A program made the position numbers and the translations under genes. Positions 17,952 through 28,176 of a stretch of DNA of 64,000 nucleotides are shown piece by piece. Below the pieces are notes generated by a model, which worked only from the letters and a program-made list of their open reading frames with translations, was not told the DNA's origin and ran no database searches. Within the stretch, counting starts at the first letter, position 1, and the number at the start of each line of letters is the position of its first letter. Source of the DNA: Pseudothauera rhizosphaerae (GTDB taxonomy: Bacteria > Pseudomonadota > Gammaproteobacteria > Burkholderiales > Rhodocyclaceae); contig NZ_SSOD01000009.1 of the NCBI RefSeq assembly GCF_004801305.1, forward strand, positions 97,949-161,948, given 5' to 3'.

Positions 17952-18561
17952 ATGTCCCTCTTTCGCAACGCAACATTCGAGATATCCGTCGCCCAGAGCG
18001 CGGCGCTGCCACCGGCCCAGGGTGCGGAGATCGCCTTCGCCGGGCGTTCCAACGCCGGCAAGTCGAGCGCGATCAACACGCTGGCGGGGCATACCCGCCT
18101 GGCCTACGTGTCGAAGACGCCCGGGCGCACCCAGTTGATCAACTTCTTCCGCCTCAACTGCGGCGCCGCACTCGTCGATCTGCCCGGCTACGGCTATGCC
18201 CAGGTGCCGGAAAAGGTGCGCCGCCAGTGGGCGGGGCTGCTGGAGGACTATCTGAGGAGGCGCGAAAGCCTGATCGGCCTGGTGCTGATCATGGACGCGC
18301 GCCATCCGCTGACCACGCTGGACCACGCCATGATCGGCTGGTTCGCGCCCACCGGCAAACCCATCCACGTCCTGTTGACCAAGAGCGACAAGCTGTCGCG
18401 CAACGAGGCCAACAAATCGCTCTTCGCCGTGCGCAAGGCGCTCGCCGAACTGGGCGGGCGGGTCACGGTGCAGCTATTTTCCAGCCTCAAGAAGACCGGG
18501 GTGGAGGAGTGCGAGGCCGTGGTGGCCGGTTGGCTCGGCCTGGACATGCCGGTGGCGGCGG

Positions 18562-18569
<8 letters not shown>
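17952..18569 (+). CDS. engB: Ribosome biogenesis GTP-binding protein EngB (YsxC/YihA)
   Basis: The 205-aa protein is a small TrmE-Era-EngA-EngB GTPase needed for large-subunit assembly. G1 is [10 protein letters not shown] (about 30-39), G2/G3 lie in [12 protein letters not shown] and DLPGYGYA, G4 is TKSDKLSR, and the C-terminal SSLKKTG is the G5 region. ATG 17952 is chosen since the upstream extension is antisense to the cytochrome gene. Its TAA stop lies inside the A/T tract that forms the end of the minus-strand hairpin RNA candidate at 18562-18745. Confidence 0.94.
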
Positions 18570-20305
<1,736 letters not shown>

Positions 20306-20317
20306 GGTGCCCGGGAC

Positions 20318-21055
20318 TCAGGCGAAGCCGCCGTTGGCGCGCAATACCTGCGCGTTGATCCAGCCGCCGTCCGGCCCGGCGAGGAAGGCCACCGCGGCGG
20401 CGATGTCCTCCGGCGTGCCGAGGCGTTCCAGCGGGGTGGCCTGTACCGCCTGGGTGATCTGCTGTTCGCTCTTGCCGGTGAGGAAAAGCTCGGTGGCCAC
20501 CGGCCCCGGCGCGATCGCATTGACGGTGATGCCGCGCCCGCGCAGCTCGTTGGCGAGTACCCGGACCAGCCCTTCGACGCCGGCCTTGGCGGCAATGTAG
20601 GCGCCGTAGCCGGGGAAGGCCTTGGCGATCACGCTGGAGGACAGCGCCACGATGCGCCCGCCGTCCGCCACTTCCCGCGCGGCATGGCTCAGTACCAGGA
20701 AAGCGCCGCGCAGGTTCACCGCCACGATGCGGTCGAAGCCGGCGAGATCGCCCGCGGCGAGCGGGGCGAGGGACATGATGCCGGCACTGTTGACCACCAC
20801 GTCGATGCGGCCGAAGGCGCGGCGGGCGGCGGCGAACAGGCCGGCCACCTCGTCCGCTTGGGAGACGTCGGCGGGCACGGCGATGGCGTGGCCACCGGCG
20901 GCGGTGATGGCGGCGACCGTTTCGTCGGCGCCGGTGCGGTGGCCGGCGTAATTGACCGCCACCGCATGGCCGTCACGGGCCAGGCGCAGGGCAATGGCCT
21001 GGCCGATGCCGCGGGAGGCGCCGGTGACGATGGCGACAGGGGGATGCGTGGACAT
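20318..21055 (-). CDS. SDR family oxidoreductase
   Basis: The 245-aa protein is a classical short-chain dehydrogenase: cofactor loop VTGASRGIGQAIALRLA (about 10-26), NSAG motif at about 89-92, catalytic Ser in LSSSVIAKA and the YIAAK Tyr/Lys pair (YGAYIAAKAGVEG). An Asn-Tyr-Ala-Gly after beta-2 (VNYAGHRTG) suggests NADP(H). The substrate is unknown. Start ATG 21055 has GGAG upstream. It is divergent from a LysR regulator, with a palindromic operator between them, so it is very likely the target of that regulator. Confidence 0.88.
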   Translation of the reverse strand: MSTHPPVAIVTGASRGIGQAIALRLARDGHAVAVNYAGHRTGADETVAAITAAGGHAIAVPADVSQADEVAGLFAAARRAFGRIDVVVNSAGIMSLAPLAAGDLAGFDRIVAVNLRGAFLVLSHAAREVADGGRIVALSSSVIAKAFPGYGAYIAAKAGVEGLVRVLANELRGRGITVNAIAPGPVATELFLTGKSEQQITQAVQATPLERLGTPEDIAAAVAFLAGPDGGWINAQVLRANGGFA

Positions 21056-21136
21056 GATCGGACTCCGGTGGGCGGGACGCCGGTGCGCCCTGCGCCTTGC
21101 GGGGTATTGTGCTGATTGTTCATGGGTCAATAAATC

Positions 21137-21169
21137 GGCCAGAATTGGCATGAATGTCCAATTTTGGCC
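21137..21169. promoter_or_regulatory. LysR-type operator between SDR and LysR genes
   Basis: Two 12-bp arms, GGCCAGAATTGG (21137-21148) and CCAATTTTGGCC (21158-21169), are reverse complements with one mismatch around a 9-bp spacer. The position midway between divergent genes and the TTGG-N9-CCAA core fit a LysR-type binding site. It covers an alternative LysR start at 21154, which argues for the downstream start. Confidence 0.65.
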
Positions 21170-21183
21170 AACAATCAACACCC

Positions 21184-22095
21184 ATGGACCGCTTCGATTC
21201 CCTGCGCCTGTTCACCCGCATCGTCGAACTGGGCAGCTTCACCAGGGCCGCCGCCGCGCTCGGCCTGCCGCGCGCCACCGCCACCTACGCGATCAAGGAA
21301 CTGGAAGACCGGCTGGGCGTGCGCCTGCTGGAGCGCACCACCCGCCAGGTGCGGCCGACGGTGGACGGCCAGAGTTTCTACGAACGCTGCGCCGTCATCC
21401 TGAACGACCTGGAGGAGGCCGAGGCGGCGCTCCAGCCGGCGGCGGCCAATCCGCAGGGCGTCCTGCGCCTGGACCTGCACGGCGTCCATGCCAACCGGGT
21501 CATCCTGCCGCGCATTGCGGAGTTCCGCGCGCGCTACCCGCGCATCGAACTGCGCATCAGCACCGGCGACCGCCTGGTGGACCTGGTGCGCGAAGGGGTG
21601 GATTGCGTGGTGCGCGCCGGCGTGCCGCGGGATTCCTCGCTGGTGGCGCGGCGCATCGCCGCCCTGCCGGAGGTGGTGTGCGCCAGCCCGGACTATCTGG
21701 CGCGCTGCGGCATTCCGCGGCATCCGGACGATCTGGCGCGGCACGAGGCGGTCGGCTTTTTCGCCCGCGAGCAGGACATCCAGTACCCCTTCCGCTTCCT
21801 GATCGACGGCCGGACGGCGGAGTACAGGCCGCCCAGCCGCATCGCGGTGAGCGATGCCGAGGCCTACACCACCTGCGCCTTGCAGGGCTGTGGCCTGATC
21901 CAGGTGCCGCGCTTCCGCGTCGAGGCCTACCTGTGTTCCGGGCAACTGGTCGAGGTGCTGGCCGACTGGCCGGGTCCGCGCCTGCCGGTGTCGGTGCTGT
22001 ATCCCCGCCACCGGCATCTGGCGCCCCGGGTACGGGCCTTCGTGGACTGGGTGGCGGCGATCTACGCCGAACGCTTCGGCCCCGCGCCGGGCTGA
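21184..22095 (+). CDS. LysR family transcriptional regulator
   Basis: The 303-aa protein has the N-terminal winged helix-turn-helix (MDRFDSLRLFTRIVELGSFT, then RAAAALGLPRATATYAIKELEDRLGVRLLERTTR) and a LysR substrate-binding domain (about 90-295; GVLRLDLHGVHANRVILPRI). It belongs to the CrgA/PA-type subgroup by eye. ATG 21184 is preferred to 21154, because the latter lies within the operator palindrome. It probably controls the divergent SDR gene and itself. It ends convergent with the HAD gene at a 4-bp distance. Confidence 0.92.
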   Translation: MDRFDSLRLFTRIVELGSFTRAAAALGLPRATATYAIKELEDRLGVRLLERTTRQVRPTVDGQSFYERCAVILNDLEEAEAALQPAAANPQGVLRLDLHGVHANRVILPRIAEFRARYPRIELRISTGDRLVDLVREGVDCVVRAGVPRDSSLVARRIAALPEVVCASPDYLARCGIPRHPDDLARHEAVGFFAREQDIQYPFRFLIDGRTAEYRPPSRIAVSDAEAYTTCALQGCGLIQVPRFRVEAYLCSGQLVEVLADWPGPRLPVSVLYPRHRHLAPRVRAFVDWVAAIYAERFGPAPG

Positions 22096-22099
22096 GGTC

Positions 22100-22750
22100 T
22101 CAGCGCTGCAGCAGATTCCCCAGCCCGCGGCGCAGGTCCAGCACCGAGGCGATCTTCAGGTCCACGTAGGCCGGGCTGCGCAGGGCGCGGCTGACCCACA
22201 CCGTGCGCATGCCCAGGCGGCGTGCGGTGCGCAGGTTGGCGGCCGAATCCTCCACCAGGATGCAGCGCGCCGGATTCAGGCGGTGGGCGCGCAGCAACTC
22301 GCGGTAGGCGCGGATGGAGGGCTTGGGGTGCAGCTTCATGCGCTCGATGCCGAACACGTCGGTGAAGTGGCGGCGCACGCCCATGAGCTGCAGGATGGTC
22401 TCCGCGTAGCGCTGGGGGCCGTTGGAGAACACGATCTTGGGGCCGGGCAGGCGGCGCAGCAGGCCGCCCAAGGCGCGGTCGAACACCATCAACTCGTGCA
22501 GGCGCTCGAAGCGGTGGGTTTCCACGAGGAAGTGGTGCGGATCGGTGCCGTGGTGGCGGATCAGCCCGGTCAGCGTGGCCCCGTAGCGCTGCCAGTAGGC
22601 CACGCGCAGCGCGTTCGCCTCCTCGGCGGTCAGCCCCAGATGCCGCTCCAGATAGGCGGTCATGCTGCGGTTGATGTGAGGGAAGATGTGCGGACTGGCG
22701 TCGTGCAGCGTGTTGTCCAGGTCGAACAGCCACACCGGCGCCTGGGACAT
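22100..22750 (-). CDS. Pyrimidine 5'-nucleotidase (HAD superfamily)
   Basis: The 216-aa protein shows the four HAD motifs: WLFDLDNTLHDA (about 8-19), FSNGP (motif II, about 108), the lysine in MKLHPKP, and ILVEDSAANLRTARRLGMRTVWV (motif IV). The DNTLHDA form followed by an alpha-helical cap is typical of the SDT1-like pyrimidine 5'-nucleotidase group. It ends 4 bp from the convergent LysR gene and starts 4 bp after the bioC stop, so it is probably cotranscribed with bioB and bioC. Confidence 0.85.
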   Translation of the reverse strand: MSQAPVWLFDLDNTLHDASPHIFPHINRSMTAYLERHLGLTAEEANALRVAYWQRYGATLTGLIRHHGTDPHHFLVETHRFERLHELMVFDRALGGLLRRLPGPKIVFSNGPQRYAETILQLMGVRRHFTDVFGIERMKLHPKPSIRAYRELLRAHRLNPARCILVEDSAANLRTARRLGMRTVWVSRALRSPAYVDLKIASVLDLRRGLGNLLQR

Positions 22751-22753
22751 GCT

Positions 22754-23656
22754 TCAGCCCGCCTTGCCCGCGCGGGGCTGGAAACGCACGATGGCGCGGC
22801 CGTCCTCGGTGGTTTTCGGCTCGGCTTTCCAGGCGTGGCCCTGGATCACCTCGAAGGTGGCCGGCAGGCGGCCGTCGCGGCGCAGTGTCTCGTAGCGCTC
22901 CCGCGCCTGCGTCCAGCCCCGGCGGCCGGAGAGGCCTCGTGGCCGGCTGGCGGCGGCGTTGGCGCAGCCTGTCAGGCGCAGGTCGGCGAGCAGGGCGTCG
23001 AAATCGGCGTAGGTCAGGGTCAGCATCTCCATGTCCATCACCGGATCGGAGAAGCCGGCCTGCACCAGGGCGTCGCCGATGTCGTGCATGTCGATGAAGC
23101 GGTGCACGCGCTCGCCGGCCGCATCCGGCAGCGCGGCGCGCAGCTCTTGCAGGGTGTCCGGCCCCAGCGTGGAGAACATCACCATGCCGCCCACTTCCAG
23201 CACGCGGTGCATCTCCTTCAGGGCCGGCAGCGGGTCGGTGAGCCAGTTCAGCATCAGGTTGGACCACACCATGGAAACGCTCCGGCTCGCCAGGGGCAGG
23301 GCAGTGGCGTCCGCACCGACGAGGGGCATAGCGGGCGCGCGGCCCAGGAGCCGGCCGAGCAGGCCGTGCTGCGCCCGTTCCCGGCGGCGGGCTTCGGCCA
23401 GCATGGGCAGGGCGAAGTCGGCGCCGATGCGCTCGGCCTGCGGATAGCGCTTGGCGAGCAGGGCGAGATCCTCGCCCGCGCCGCAGCCCAGGTCGAGGAT
23501 GCGGCGCGGGGTGAAGCGGATGTAGTCCAGCCGTTCGTCCATGCGGCGCGCCAGTTCCCGCGCCAGCACGTCCGCGCCGGCAGGGCGCGCGGCGGCCGCG
23601 CCGAAGCGCCGGCGCACCAGCGCGCGGTCGAGCGCGAAATCCTGCGGGGCCGCCAC
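22754..23656 (-). CDS. bioC: Malonyl-[acyl-carrier protein] O-methyltransferase BioC
   Basis: The roughly 300-aa protein has a BioC-like start (RALVRRRFGAAAARPAGADV, LARELARRMDERLDYIRF), SAM motif I ILDLGCGAGEDLALLAKRYP, and SMVWSNLMLNWLTDPLPALKEMHRVL, which is characteristic of BioC. The enzyme methylates malonyl-ACP so that fatty acid synthesis can build the pimeloyl chain for biotin. The probable start is GTG 23656, 20 bp after the bioB stop; no ATG fits and the ribosome site is weak. Position after bioB supports the assignment. Confidence 0.85.
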   Translation of the reverse strand: MAAPQDFALDRALVRRRFGAAAARPAGADVLARELARRMDERLDYIRFTPRRILDLGCGAGEDLALLAKRYPQAERIGADFALPMLAEARRRERAQHGLLGRLLGRAPAMPLVGADATALPLASRSVSMVWSNLMLNWLTDPLPALKEMHRVLEVGGMVMFSTLGPDTLQELRAALPDAAGERVHRFIDMHDIGDALVQAGFSDPVMDMEMLTLTYADFDALLADLRLTGCANAAASRPRGLSGRRGWTQARERYETLRRDGRLPATFEVIQGHAWKAEPKTTEDGRAIVRFQPRAGKAG

Positions 23657-23676
23657 GATACGGGTCGGACGAGCGC

Positions 23677-24681
23677 TCAGACGGACTTCAGGCCGAGCCG
23701 CTGGAACAGCCGGTCGTCGCCGTCCGCATCCGGGAGGCCGGTGGTCAGCAGGCGCTCGCCGTAGAACATGGAATTGGCGCCGGCCATGAAGCACAGGGCC
23801 TGCATCTCGTCGCTCATCTGCTGGCGGCCGGCTGACAGGCGCACGTAGCTGGCGGGCATGGTGATGCGGGCGGCGGCGATGGTGCGTACGAACTCGAAGG
23901 GGTCGAGCGGTTCGGCGTCGCCCAGCGGGGTGCCGGGGATGGGCACCAGGTTGTTGATGGGCACCGATTCGGGCGGGGTTTCCATGTTGGCGAGCTGGGC
24001 GATCAGCGCGGCGCGCGCGCGCCGCGTCTCGCCCATGCCGACGATGCCGCCGCTGCACACGTTGATGCCGGCACCGCGCACCTGGTCCAGGGTGTCGAAG
24101 CGGTCCTGCTGGCTGTGGGTGGTGATGACCTGGCCGTAGAACTCGGGGGCAGTGTCCAGGTTGTGGTTGTAGTAGTCCAGCCCGGCGTCGGCGAGCTTCT
24201 CGGCCTGGCCCTCTTTCAGCATTCCCAGCGTCACGCAGGTCTGCAGGCCGAGCTTCTTGACCTCCCTCACCATCTCCAGCACCGGCTCCAGGTCCTTGTC
24301 CTTGGGGCCGCGCCAGGCCGCGCCCATGCAGAAGCGCGAGGCGCCCTTCGCCTTGGCGGCGCGGGCGTTCTCCAGCACCTCGTCGAGGGGCATCAGGCGC
24401 TCGCGCTCCAGGCCGGTGTCGTAGCGCGCGGCCTGGGAACAGTAGCCGCAGTCCTCGGAACAGCCGCCGGTCTTGATGGACAGCAGGGTGGAGCGCTGGA
24501 TGGCGTTGGGGTCGAAATGCAGGCGATGCACCTGCTGGGCGCGGTACAGCAGATCCATGAAAGGCAGTTCGAACAGGGCCATCACTTCGGCCACCTGCCA
24601 CGGCTGGCGGGCGGGGGCACTGTCGGGGACGTGGGCCTGCAGGGGGCGTTCTACGACGCCTGCGTCAGAAGTCATTGTCAT
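23677..24681 (-). CDS. bioB: Biotin synthase
   Basis: The 334-aa radical-SAM enzyme inserts sulfur into dethiobiotin. The 4Fe-4S cluster site is [16 protein letters not shown] (about residue 65-80), followed by [43 protein letters not shown] and the 2Fe-2S region ending in [13 protein letters not shown]. Start ATG 24681 (or 24675, also ATG) is taken; the frame is open upstream to a TTG at 24774. A TTGACA hexamer on the minus strand at 24746-24741 may be part of its promoter, inside the 5' end of the divergent comF gene. bioC and a HAD phosphatase follow closely. Confidence 0.95.
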   Translation of the reverse strand: MTMTSDAGVVERPLQAHVPDSAPARQPWQVAEVMALFELPFMDLLYRAQQVHRLHFDPNAIQRSTLLSIKTGGCSEDCGYCSQAARYDTGLERERLMPLDEVLENARAAKAKGASRFCMGAAWRGPKDKDLEPVLEMVREVKKLGLQTCVTLGMLKEGQAEKLADAGLDYYNHNLDTAPEFYGQVITTHSQQDRFDTLDQVRGAGINVCSGGIVGMGETRRARAALIAQLANMETPPESVPINNLVPIPGTPLGDAEPLDPFEFVRTIAAARITMPASYVRLSAGRQQMSDEMQALCFMAGANSMFYGERLLTTGLPDADGDDRLFQRLGLKSV

Positions 24682-24739
24682 GAAACGGATTCCGGGCTGT
24701 AATGCGGTAGTCGCGCATGTTCGGACATCGGCGGAAACC

Positions 24740-25444
24740 TTGTCAAATACGATCGCCCTGCAACGCCTGCTCAATCACGTGGCCGATCTGCTGCTGCCGC
24801 AGGAGTGCTTCGTGTGCGGCGCCGGCTCCGGCGGCGAGGCGGTCTGCGCGGCCTGCCGCGCCGAACTGCCGCTGCAGCCCCAGGAGGCGGCCTGCCCGGT
24901 ATGCGCGCTGCCGTCGCCGGGCGGCGCGGTGTGCGGCCGCTGCCTGCGCGAGCCGCCGGCCTTCGACACCACCCGCGCCCTGTTCGCCTACGCCTTTCCG
25001 GTGGACCGCATGGTGCAGGCGCTCAAGTATCATCACCGCTTGGCGCTGGCGCGTTTCTTCGCCGACCGCCTGCTGGAACTGCCGCCGCCCGAGGGCGCCG
25101 ACCTGCTGCTGCCCATGCCGCTGCATGCACACCGGCTTAGGGAGCGCGGTTTCAACCAGGCGGCGGAGATCGCCCGCCCGCTGGCCGCGGCCTGGGGTCT
25201 GCCGCTGGAACTGGCGACGGTGCGGCGCGAACGCGAGGTGCCGGCCCAGGCCGGGCTGGATCGCAAGGCACGCATCGCCAACCTGCGCAATGCCTTCCGC
25301 TGTGCGCGCCCGCTCACCGGGCTGCATGTGGTCGTGGTGGACGACGTGATGACCACCGGCGCCAGCCTGAACGAACTCGCGCGCACCCTGAAGGCCGGGG
25401 GTGCGGTGCGGGTGGAGAACCTGATCGTCGCCCGGACGCCGTGA
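24740..25444 (+). CDS. comF: ComF family phosphoribosyltransferase-like protein
   Basis: About 234 aa: an N-terminal double zinc-finger region with CxxC pairs (CFVCG, CAAC, CPVC, CGRC), a middle part [20 protein letters not shown], and a C-terminal PRTase domain with the PRPP loop [20 protein letters not shown]. ComF proteins act in DNA uptake and competence in some bacteria; in others the role is unproved. The start is uncertain: TTG 24740 (GGAAA upstream) and GTG 24779 give the usual N-terminus, while ATG 24680 would share its CATG with the bioB start on the other strand. It is 27 bp upstream of trmL. Confidence 0.85.
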   Translation: MSNTIALQRLLNHVADLLLPQECFVCGAGSGGEAVCAACRAELPLQPQEAACPVCALPSPGGAVCGRCLREPPAFDTTRALFAYAFPVDRMVQALKYHHRLALARFFADRLLELPPPEGADLLLPMPLHAHRLRERGFNQAAEIARPLAAAWGLPLELATVRREREVPAQAGLDRKARIANLRNAFRCARPLTGLHVVVVDDVMTTGASLNELARTLKAGGAVRVENLIVARTP

Positions 25445-25471
25445 CCGGCCGGGCCTGTGCCCTGCCATCCC

Positions 25472-25942
25472 ATGTTCGACATCGTCCTCTTCCAGCCCGA
25501 GATTCCGCCCAACACCGGCAACGTGATCCGCCTGTCGGCCAACTGCGGCGCCCGCCTGCATCTGGTGAAGCCGCTGGGCTTCGAGATCACCGACCGCACG
25601 CTGGCGCGCGCCGGGCTGGACTACCACGATCTCGCCCACGTGACCGTGCACGAGGACTGGGCGGCCTGCCTGGACGCGCTCGCCGGGCGGCGCATCTTCG
25701 CCTTCAGCACGCGTGCGCGGCGGCGCTACGACGAGGTGGATTACCGGGCGGGGGACGTGTTCCTGTTCGGCCGCGAGACCAGCGGCCTGCCGGATGAGGT
25801 TCTCGCGACGCTGCCGGAAGCGCAGCGCCTGTGCGTTCCCATGCGGCCTGCCAACCGCAGCATCAACCTGTCCAACGTGGTGGCGCTGGCGGTGTACGAA
25901 GCCTGGCGGCAGCAGGATTTCGCCGGGGCGGCGGAACCGTAG
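25472..25942 (+). CDS. trmL: tRNA (cytidine(34)-2'-O)-methyltransferase TrmL
   Basis: The 156-aa protein is a minimal SPOUT methyltransferase modifying the wobble base of tRNA-Leu isoacceptors. It begins MFDIVLFQPEIPPNTGNVIR, has GDVFLFGRETSGLPDEVL (SAM knot) and closes with RSINLSNVVALAVYEAWRQ. Length is standard. An in-frame ATG at 25457 is less likely as family members start at MFD/MFN. It lies 27 bp after comF and ends 6 bp from the convergent gpsA. Confidence 0.94.
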   Translation: MFDIVLFQPEIPPNTGNVIRLSANCGARLHLVKPLGFEITDRTLARAGLDYHDLAHVTVHEDWAACLDALAGRRIFAFSTRARRRYDEVDYRAGDVFLFGRETSGLPDEVLATLPEAQRLCVPMRPANRSINLSNVVALAVYEAWRQQDFAGAAEP

Positions 25943-25948
25943 CCGTCC

Positions 25949-26932
25949 TTACTCGTGCTTGGGATCGCGGGCGAGCAGCCGGTCTACTGCGTCGGTGGCG
26001 GACAGGCCGTGGTGGAGCAGGGCGTCCACCGCTTCGCACAGGGGCATTTCCACGCCGTGGCGGGCGGCCAGCGCGACCACCTCGCGGGTGGTGGATACGC
26101 CTTCGGCCACGTGGCCGAGTTCGCGCAGGATGTCGTCCAGGGTCTTGCCCTGCGCCAGCGCCAGGCCGACGCGGCGGTTGCGGGAGAGGTCGCCGGTACA
26201 GGTGAGGATCAGGTCGCCCATGCCGGCCAGGCCCATCAGGGTCTCCGGCCGGCCGCCGAGGGCGACCGCGAGGCGGGCGATCTCGGCCAGGCCGCGGGTG
26301 ATCAGCGCGGCGCGGGCGTTGAGGCCGAAGCCCATGCCGTCCGAGACGCCGGCGGCGATCGCCATGACGTTCTTGATCGCGCCGCCGATCTCGGCGCCGA
26401 CCAGGTCGTTGTTGGCATACACGCGCAGCAGCGGCCGGTGCAGGATGGGCAGCCAGCGTTCGATGAAACCGGCGTCGTGGGAGGCCAGCGTGATCGCGGT
26501 GGGCTGGCCGCGCGCCACTTCGGCGGCGAAGCTCGGGCCGGTGAGCACGCCGCAGGGCGCATCCGCGCCGAGTTCCTCGGCGACGATCTCATGGGGCAGG
26601 CGTCCGCTGCCCGCTTCCAGGCCCTTGCAGGCCCATACCAGCGGGGTGCCGGGCTGCAGGCGCTGCAGTTCGCGCACGGCGGCGCGCAGGCCGGACAGGG
26701 GGGTGGCCACCAGGTGCAGGTCGGCGCCGGCGGCGACTTCGGCCAGCGAGTCCGGGAGCCCCAGGTCTTCGGGCAGGGCGATGCCCGGCAGGTAGCGGCG
26801 GTTCTCCCGTTCGCGGCGCATCGCCGCGACGTGTTCGGGGTTGCGCGCCCACAATGCAACCTGGTGTGGGCCGTGGAAGGCCAGCGCGAGCGCCGTGCCC
26901 CACGCGCCTGCACCCAGGACGGCGATCCGCAT
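25949..26932 (-). CDS. gpsA: Glycerol-3-phosphate dehydrogenase [NAD(P)+]
   Basis: The 327-aa enzyme reduces dihydroxyacetone phosphate to sn-glycerol-3-phosphate for phospholipid synthesis. The nucleotide loop is AVLGAGAWGTALA (about 4-16), with WACKGLEAGSGRLPHE, GPSFAAEVARGQPTA and the active-site lysine region EIGGAIKNVMAIAAGVSDGMGFG. It is the last gene of a minus-strand run with secB; only 4 bp separate it from the SH3-domain gene. secB-gpsA neighbourhood is common in proteobacteria. Confidence 0.96.
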   Translation of the reverse strand: MRIAVLGAGAWGTALALAFHGPHQVALWARNPEHVAAMRRERENRRYLPGIALPEDLGLPDSLAEVAAGADLHLVATPLSGLRAAVRELQRLQPGTPLVWACKGLEAGSGRLPHEIVAEELGADAPCGVLTGPSFAAEVARGQPTAITLASHDAGFIERWLPILHRPLLRVYANNDLVGAEIGGAIKNVMAIAAGVSDGMGFGLNARAALITRGLAEIARLAVALGGRPETLMGLAGMGDLILTCTGDLSRNRRVGLALAQGKTLDDILRELGHVAEGVSTTREVVALAARHGVEMPLCEAVDALLHHGLSATDAVDRLLARDPKHE

Positions 26933-26936
26933 CCGG

Positions 26937-27386
26937 CTACAGTCCCCAGACCTCGGTGACGCGCAGGTAGCCGCTGGCGCCGTCGCGGTGGCGCACGTTC
27001 ACCCAGCCGTTGCCGGCCGCGCCCGCGAAGTCGAGCACCACGTCCTTCACCACTTCGAAGGCGGGCGGGCTGTTCTCGTCCGGGCTGCGGCGGGCGGTGG
27101 CGCGTTCGGCGCTGACCAGCAGCGTGCGCTTGTCGGCGAGCTGGCGCGCCTCGATCCAGGCCAGCGCGCCGCCGCCGGCGTCGCGCACCTTGACCCACTT
27201 GTCGAGCACCACCACCACTTCCACCGGCGTGCCGGTGGCGACGATGAACAGGCGCTTGCCCTGGGCGGAGGGGGAGTCGAACAGGATGGCCGGCTCGCCC
27301 ACCGAGCGGTAGTCGATGGCGTGGGCGGCGCCGGCCGCCAGGGCCAGGGCTGCGCTGAGGAGAAGGCGGGGGGCTTGCCTGAACAT
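26937..27386 (-). CDS. Exported SH3-domain protein
   Basis: The 149-aa protein has a clear signal peptide (MFRQAPRLLLSAALALAAG, cleavage after AHA near residue 22) and two bacterial-SH3-like stretches, one starting SVGEPAILFDSPSAQGKRLF with WVKVRDAGGGALAWI, the second RATARRSPDENSPPAFEV with WVNVRHRDGASGYLRVTEVWG. Proteins of this kind act in the periplasm, often on peptidoglycan; the precise role is unknown. It lies 4 bp after secB and 4 bp before gpsA, so it belongs to their message. Confidence 0.8.
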   Translation of the reverse strand: MFRQAPRLLLSAALALAAGAAHAIDYRSVGEPAILFDSPSAQGKRLFIVATGTPVEVVVVLDKWVKVRDAGGGALAWIEARQLADKRTLLVSAERATARRSPDENSPPAFEVVKDVVLDFAGAAGNGWVNVRHRDGASGYLRVTEVWGL

Positions 27387-27390
27387 GGCC

Positions 27391-27858
27391 TTACTGGATC
27401 GGGACTTCGGTGGCGGCCGCGCCTTCGGCGCTCTGCTGGCGCTGGGCCTGGTAGAGCGCTTCGAAATTGACCGGGGCCAGCATCACCGGCTGGAAGCCGG
27501 CGCGGGTCACGGCGTCGGACACGGCCTCGCGGGCATAGGGGAAGAGGATGTTGGGGCAGCCGATCATCAGCACCGGCTCCAGCTCGCCCTCGGGGATGTT
27601 GCGGATCTGGAAGATGCCGGCCTGCTGGACTTCCACCAGGAACACGGTCTTGTCCTCGCCCAGCGTGGCGGTCACGGTGACGGTGAGGGTGACGTCGAAG
27701 ATGCCCTCATCGATGCCGTTGCCCTCGGTGCGGAGCTGCACGTTGATCTGCGGGTTTTCGCGTTCGAGGAAGACGCGCGGAGCATTGGGCACTTCCACCG
27801 AGAGATCCTTGACGTAGAGCTTCTCGATGCTGAATACGGGTTGGGCGTTGTCGGTCAT
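27391..27858 (-). CDS. secB: Protein-export chaperone SecB
   Basis: The 155-aa protein is a typical SecB, the tetrameric cytoplasmic chaperone that keeps preproteins unfolded and delivers them to SecA. Recognisable stretches are FSIEKLYVKDLSVEVPNAP, VFLVEVQQAGIFQIRNIPEG and LMIGCPNILFPYAREAVSDA. Length and N-terminus are standard. It lies 42 bp downstream of grxC in the arsR-rhodanese-grxC-secB-SH3-gpsA run. Confidence 0.97.
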   Translation of the reverse strand: MTDNAQPVFSIEKLYVKDLSVEVPNAPRVFLERENPQINVQLRTEGNGIDEGIFDVTLTVTVTATLGEDKTVFLVEVQQAGIFQIRNIPEGELEPVLMIGCPNILFPYAREAVSDAVTRAGFQPVMLAPVNFEALYQAQRQQSAEGAAATEVPIQ

Positions 27859-27900
27859 GAACGTGGTCCGGTGTGGGTTCGGGAAAGGGGCGCAGGGCCT

Positions 27901-28176
27901 TCAGGCGGAGGCCTGCAGCAGCGGGTCCAGCTTGCCTTCGCGGTCGAGCGCGTAGAGTTCGTCGTAGCCGCCGACATGGTAATCGCCAATGAAGATCTGC
28001 GGAACCGTGCGGCGTCCGGTGAGCTGCATCATCTCGTCGCGGCGTTCCGGGTCGAGGTCGATGCGGATCTTTTCGATGTCGGCCACGCCCTTGCGCTTGA
28101 GCAGCGCCTCGGCGCGCACGCAATACGGGCACACGCCGGTGGCATACATGCGGATGTTCCTGGGGGTGCCGCTCAC
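27901..28176 (-). CDS. grxC: Glutaredoxin 3
   Basis: The 91-aa protein has the dithiol site CPYC (about 16-19) in MYATGVCPYCVRAEALLKRK, the TVPQIFIG cis-proline loop and the GGYDELYAL glutathione-binding end, all as in Grx3. It reduces disulfides and glutathionylated thiols in the cytoplasm. GTG 28176 is taken as start since it has GGAAG upstream and overlaps the rhodanese stop by 4 bp (GTGA); ATG 28149 would cut just ahead of the active site strand. Confidence 0.92.
   Translation of the reverse strand: MSGTPRNIRMYATGVCPYCVRAEALLKRKGVADIEKIRIDLDPERRDEMMQLTGRRTVPQIFIGDYHVGGYDELYALDREGKLDPLLQASA

Noticed and set aside
21154..21183. Earlier ATG start for the LysR gene
   Set aside because: It lies inside the palindromic operator and adds 10 residues not usual for the family.
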